A stretch of DNA of 52,735 nt from Blastococcus saxobsidens (GTDB lineage Bacteria > Actinomycetota > Actinomycetes > Mycobacteriales > Geodermatophilaceae): contig NZ_JAAGWG010000031.1 of assembly GCF_010682065.1 (NCBI RefSeq), forward strand, positions 1 through 52,735, read 5' to 3'. How positions within the stretch are numbered: the stretch's first letter is position 1; each line of letters begins with the position of its first letter. Below, one piece after another: positions 52,678 to 52,735 of this stretch. The notes below the pieces were generated by a model. It was not told the origin of the DNA. It was given only the letters and a program-made list of their open reading frames with translations, and made no database searches. The position numbers and the translations under genes are program-made.

Positions 52678-52735
52678 TCAAGCTGCCGCGGTGAGGTTCT
52701 GGGCTCGTTGGGCGGGGCGTAGGAGGTAGTAGAGC
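52678..52735 (-). CDS. C-terminal end of an unidentified gene cut by the window edge
   Basis: On the minus strand the last 19 codons read LYYLLRPAQRAQNLTAAA and a TGA stop at 52680-52678. The gene enters from beyond the window edge and points towards the palindrome. Too little is visible to name it, and it could be non-coding. Confidence 0.35.
   Translation of the reverse strand, partial: LYYLLRPAQRAQNLTAAA

Overview
The window is high-GC DNA with GTG/TTG starts, actinobacterial promoter-like hexamers, a 13E12/DUF222 HNH gene and the gene order (chelatase subunit)-cobO-cobB-(SUMT) also known from Mycobacterium. A soil or rock actinomycete close to the Geodermatophilaceae (Blastococcus, Geodermatophilus, Modestobacter) fits best. 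This is an inference from gene content, not a database match.

Layout. (1) 1-6 kb: a small cupin, then a minus-strand acyl-CoA catabolic operon (acyl-CoA dehydrogenase, biotin carboxylase/BCCP subunit, carboxyltransferase subunit) like the leucine/methylcrotonyl-CoA cluster. It is divergent from its own TetR regulator, and two identical-type operator repeats lie between them. (2) 6-10 kb: two uncharacterised membrane proteins, oligoribonuclease and tRNA-His(GTG) with a strong terminator. (3) 10.5-15.2 kb: a copper cluster (CopB-type P-type ATPase, DUF6153, DUF305 and F510_1955-type lipoproteins) behind a promoter with a CsoR-like operator in its spacer. (4) 15.3-37.8 kb: a nearly complete late-cobalt (aerobic) cobalamin corrin-ring region: cobN, cobG, cobH, cobIJ, cobK, cbiD, cobM, cobL, cobQ, chlID, cobO, cobB, the cobalt importer cbiMNQO, and cobE joined in frame to a SUMT/CysG-like protein. 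Two adenosylcobalamin riboswitches control its two chelatase genes, cobN and chlID. A DUF222-HNH gene with a LexA-type box over its start codon interrupts the run between cobG and cobH. (5) 37.8-45.2 kb: an ABC pair with a DUF6297 membrane protein, a decayed SGNH-hydrolase remnant, a chromate transporter, a universal stress protein, an alanine/Na+ symporter and a membrane methyl-accepting chemotaxis protein. (6) 45.2-52.7 kb: a minus-strand oxidative/beta-oxidation operon (ChoD-like GMC oxidoreductase, Baeyer-Villiger-type monooxygenase, enoyl-CoA hydratase, thiolase-like protein, TetR) divergent from an acyl-CoA dehydrogenase. The window ends in a 42-bp perfect palindrome and the C-terminus of an unidentified gene.

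How the parts work together. The cob region encodes import of cobalt, ring methylation, ring contraction, amidation, cobalt insertion and adenosylation. C1 methylation is by CbiD, the enzyme of the anaerobic pathway, while ring contraction is by CobG, the enzyme of the aerobic one; no CobF is seen. High cobalamin would repress cobN and the chlID-cobO-cobB-cbiMNQO-cobE-SUMT operon through the riboswitches. The two ends of the window are fatty/branched acyl-CoA or alicyclic catabolism under separate TetR proteins.

The signals least explained by known features are: a dispersed perfect-palindrome family with a TTTCCGCGGAAA core found at both ends of the window; two in-frame copies of a 24-bp repeat inside the chlID linker; the stop-free cobE-SUMT junction with a strong internal ribosome site; and repeated leaderless-type promoter spacing.
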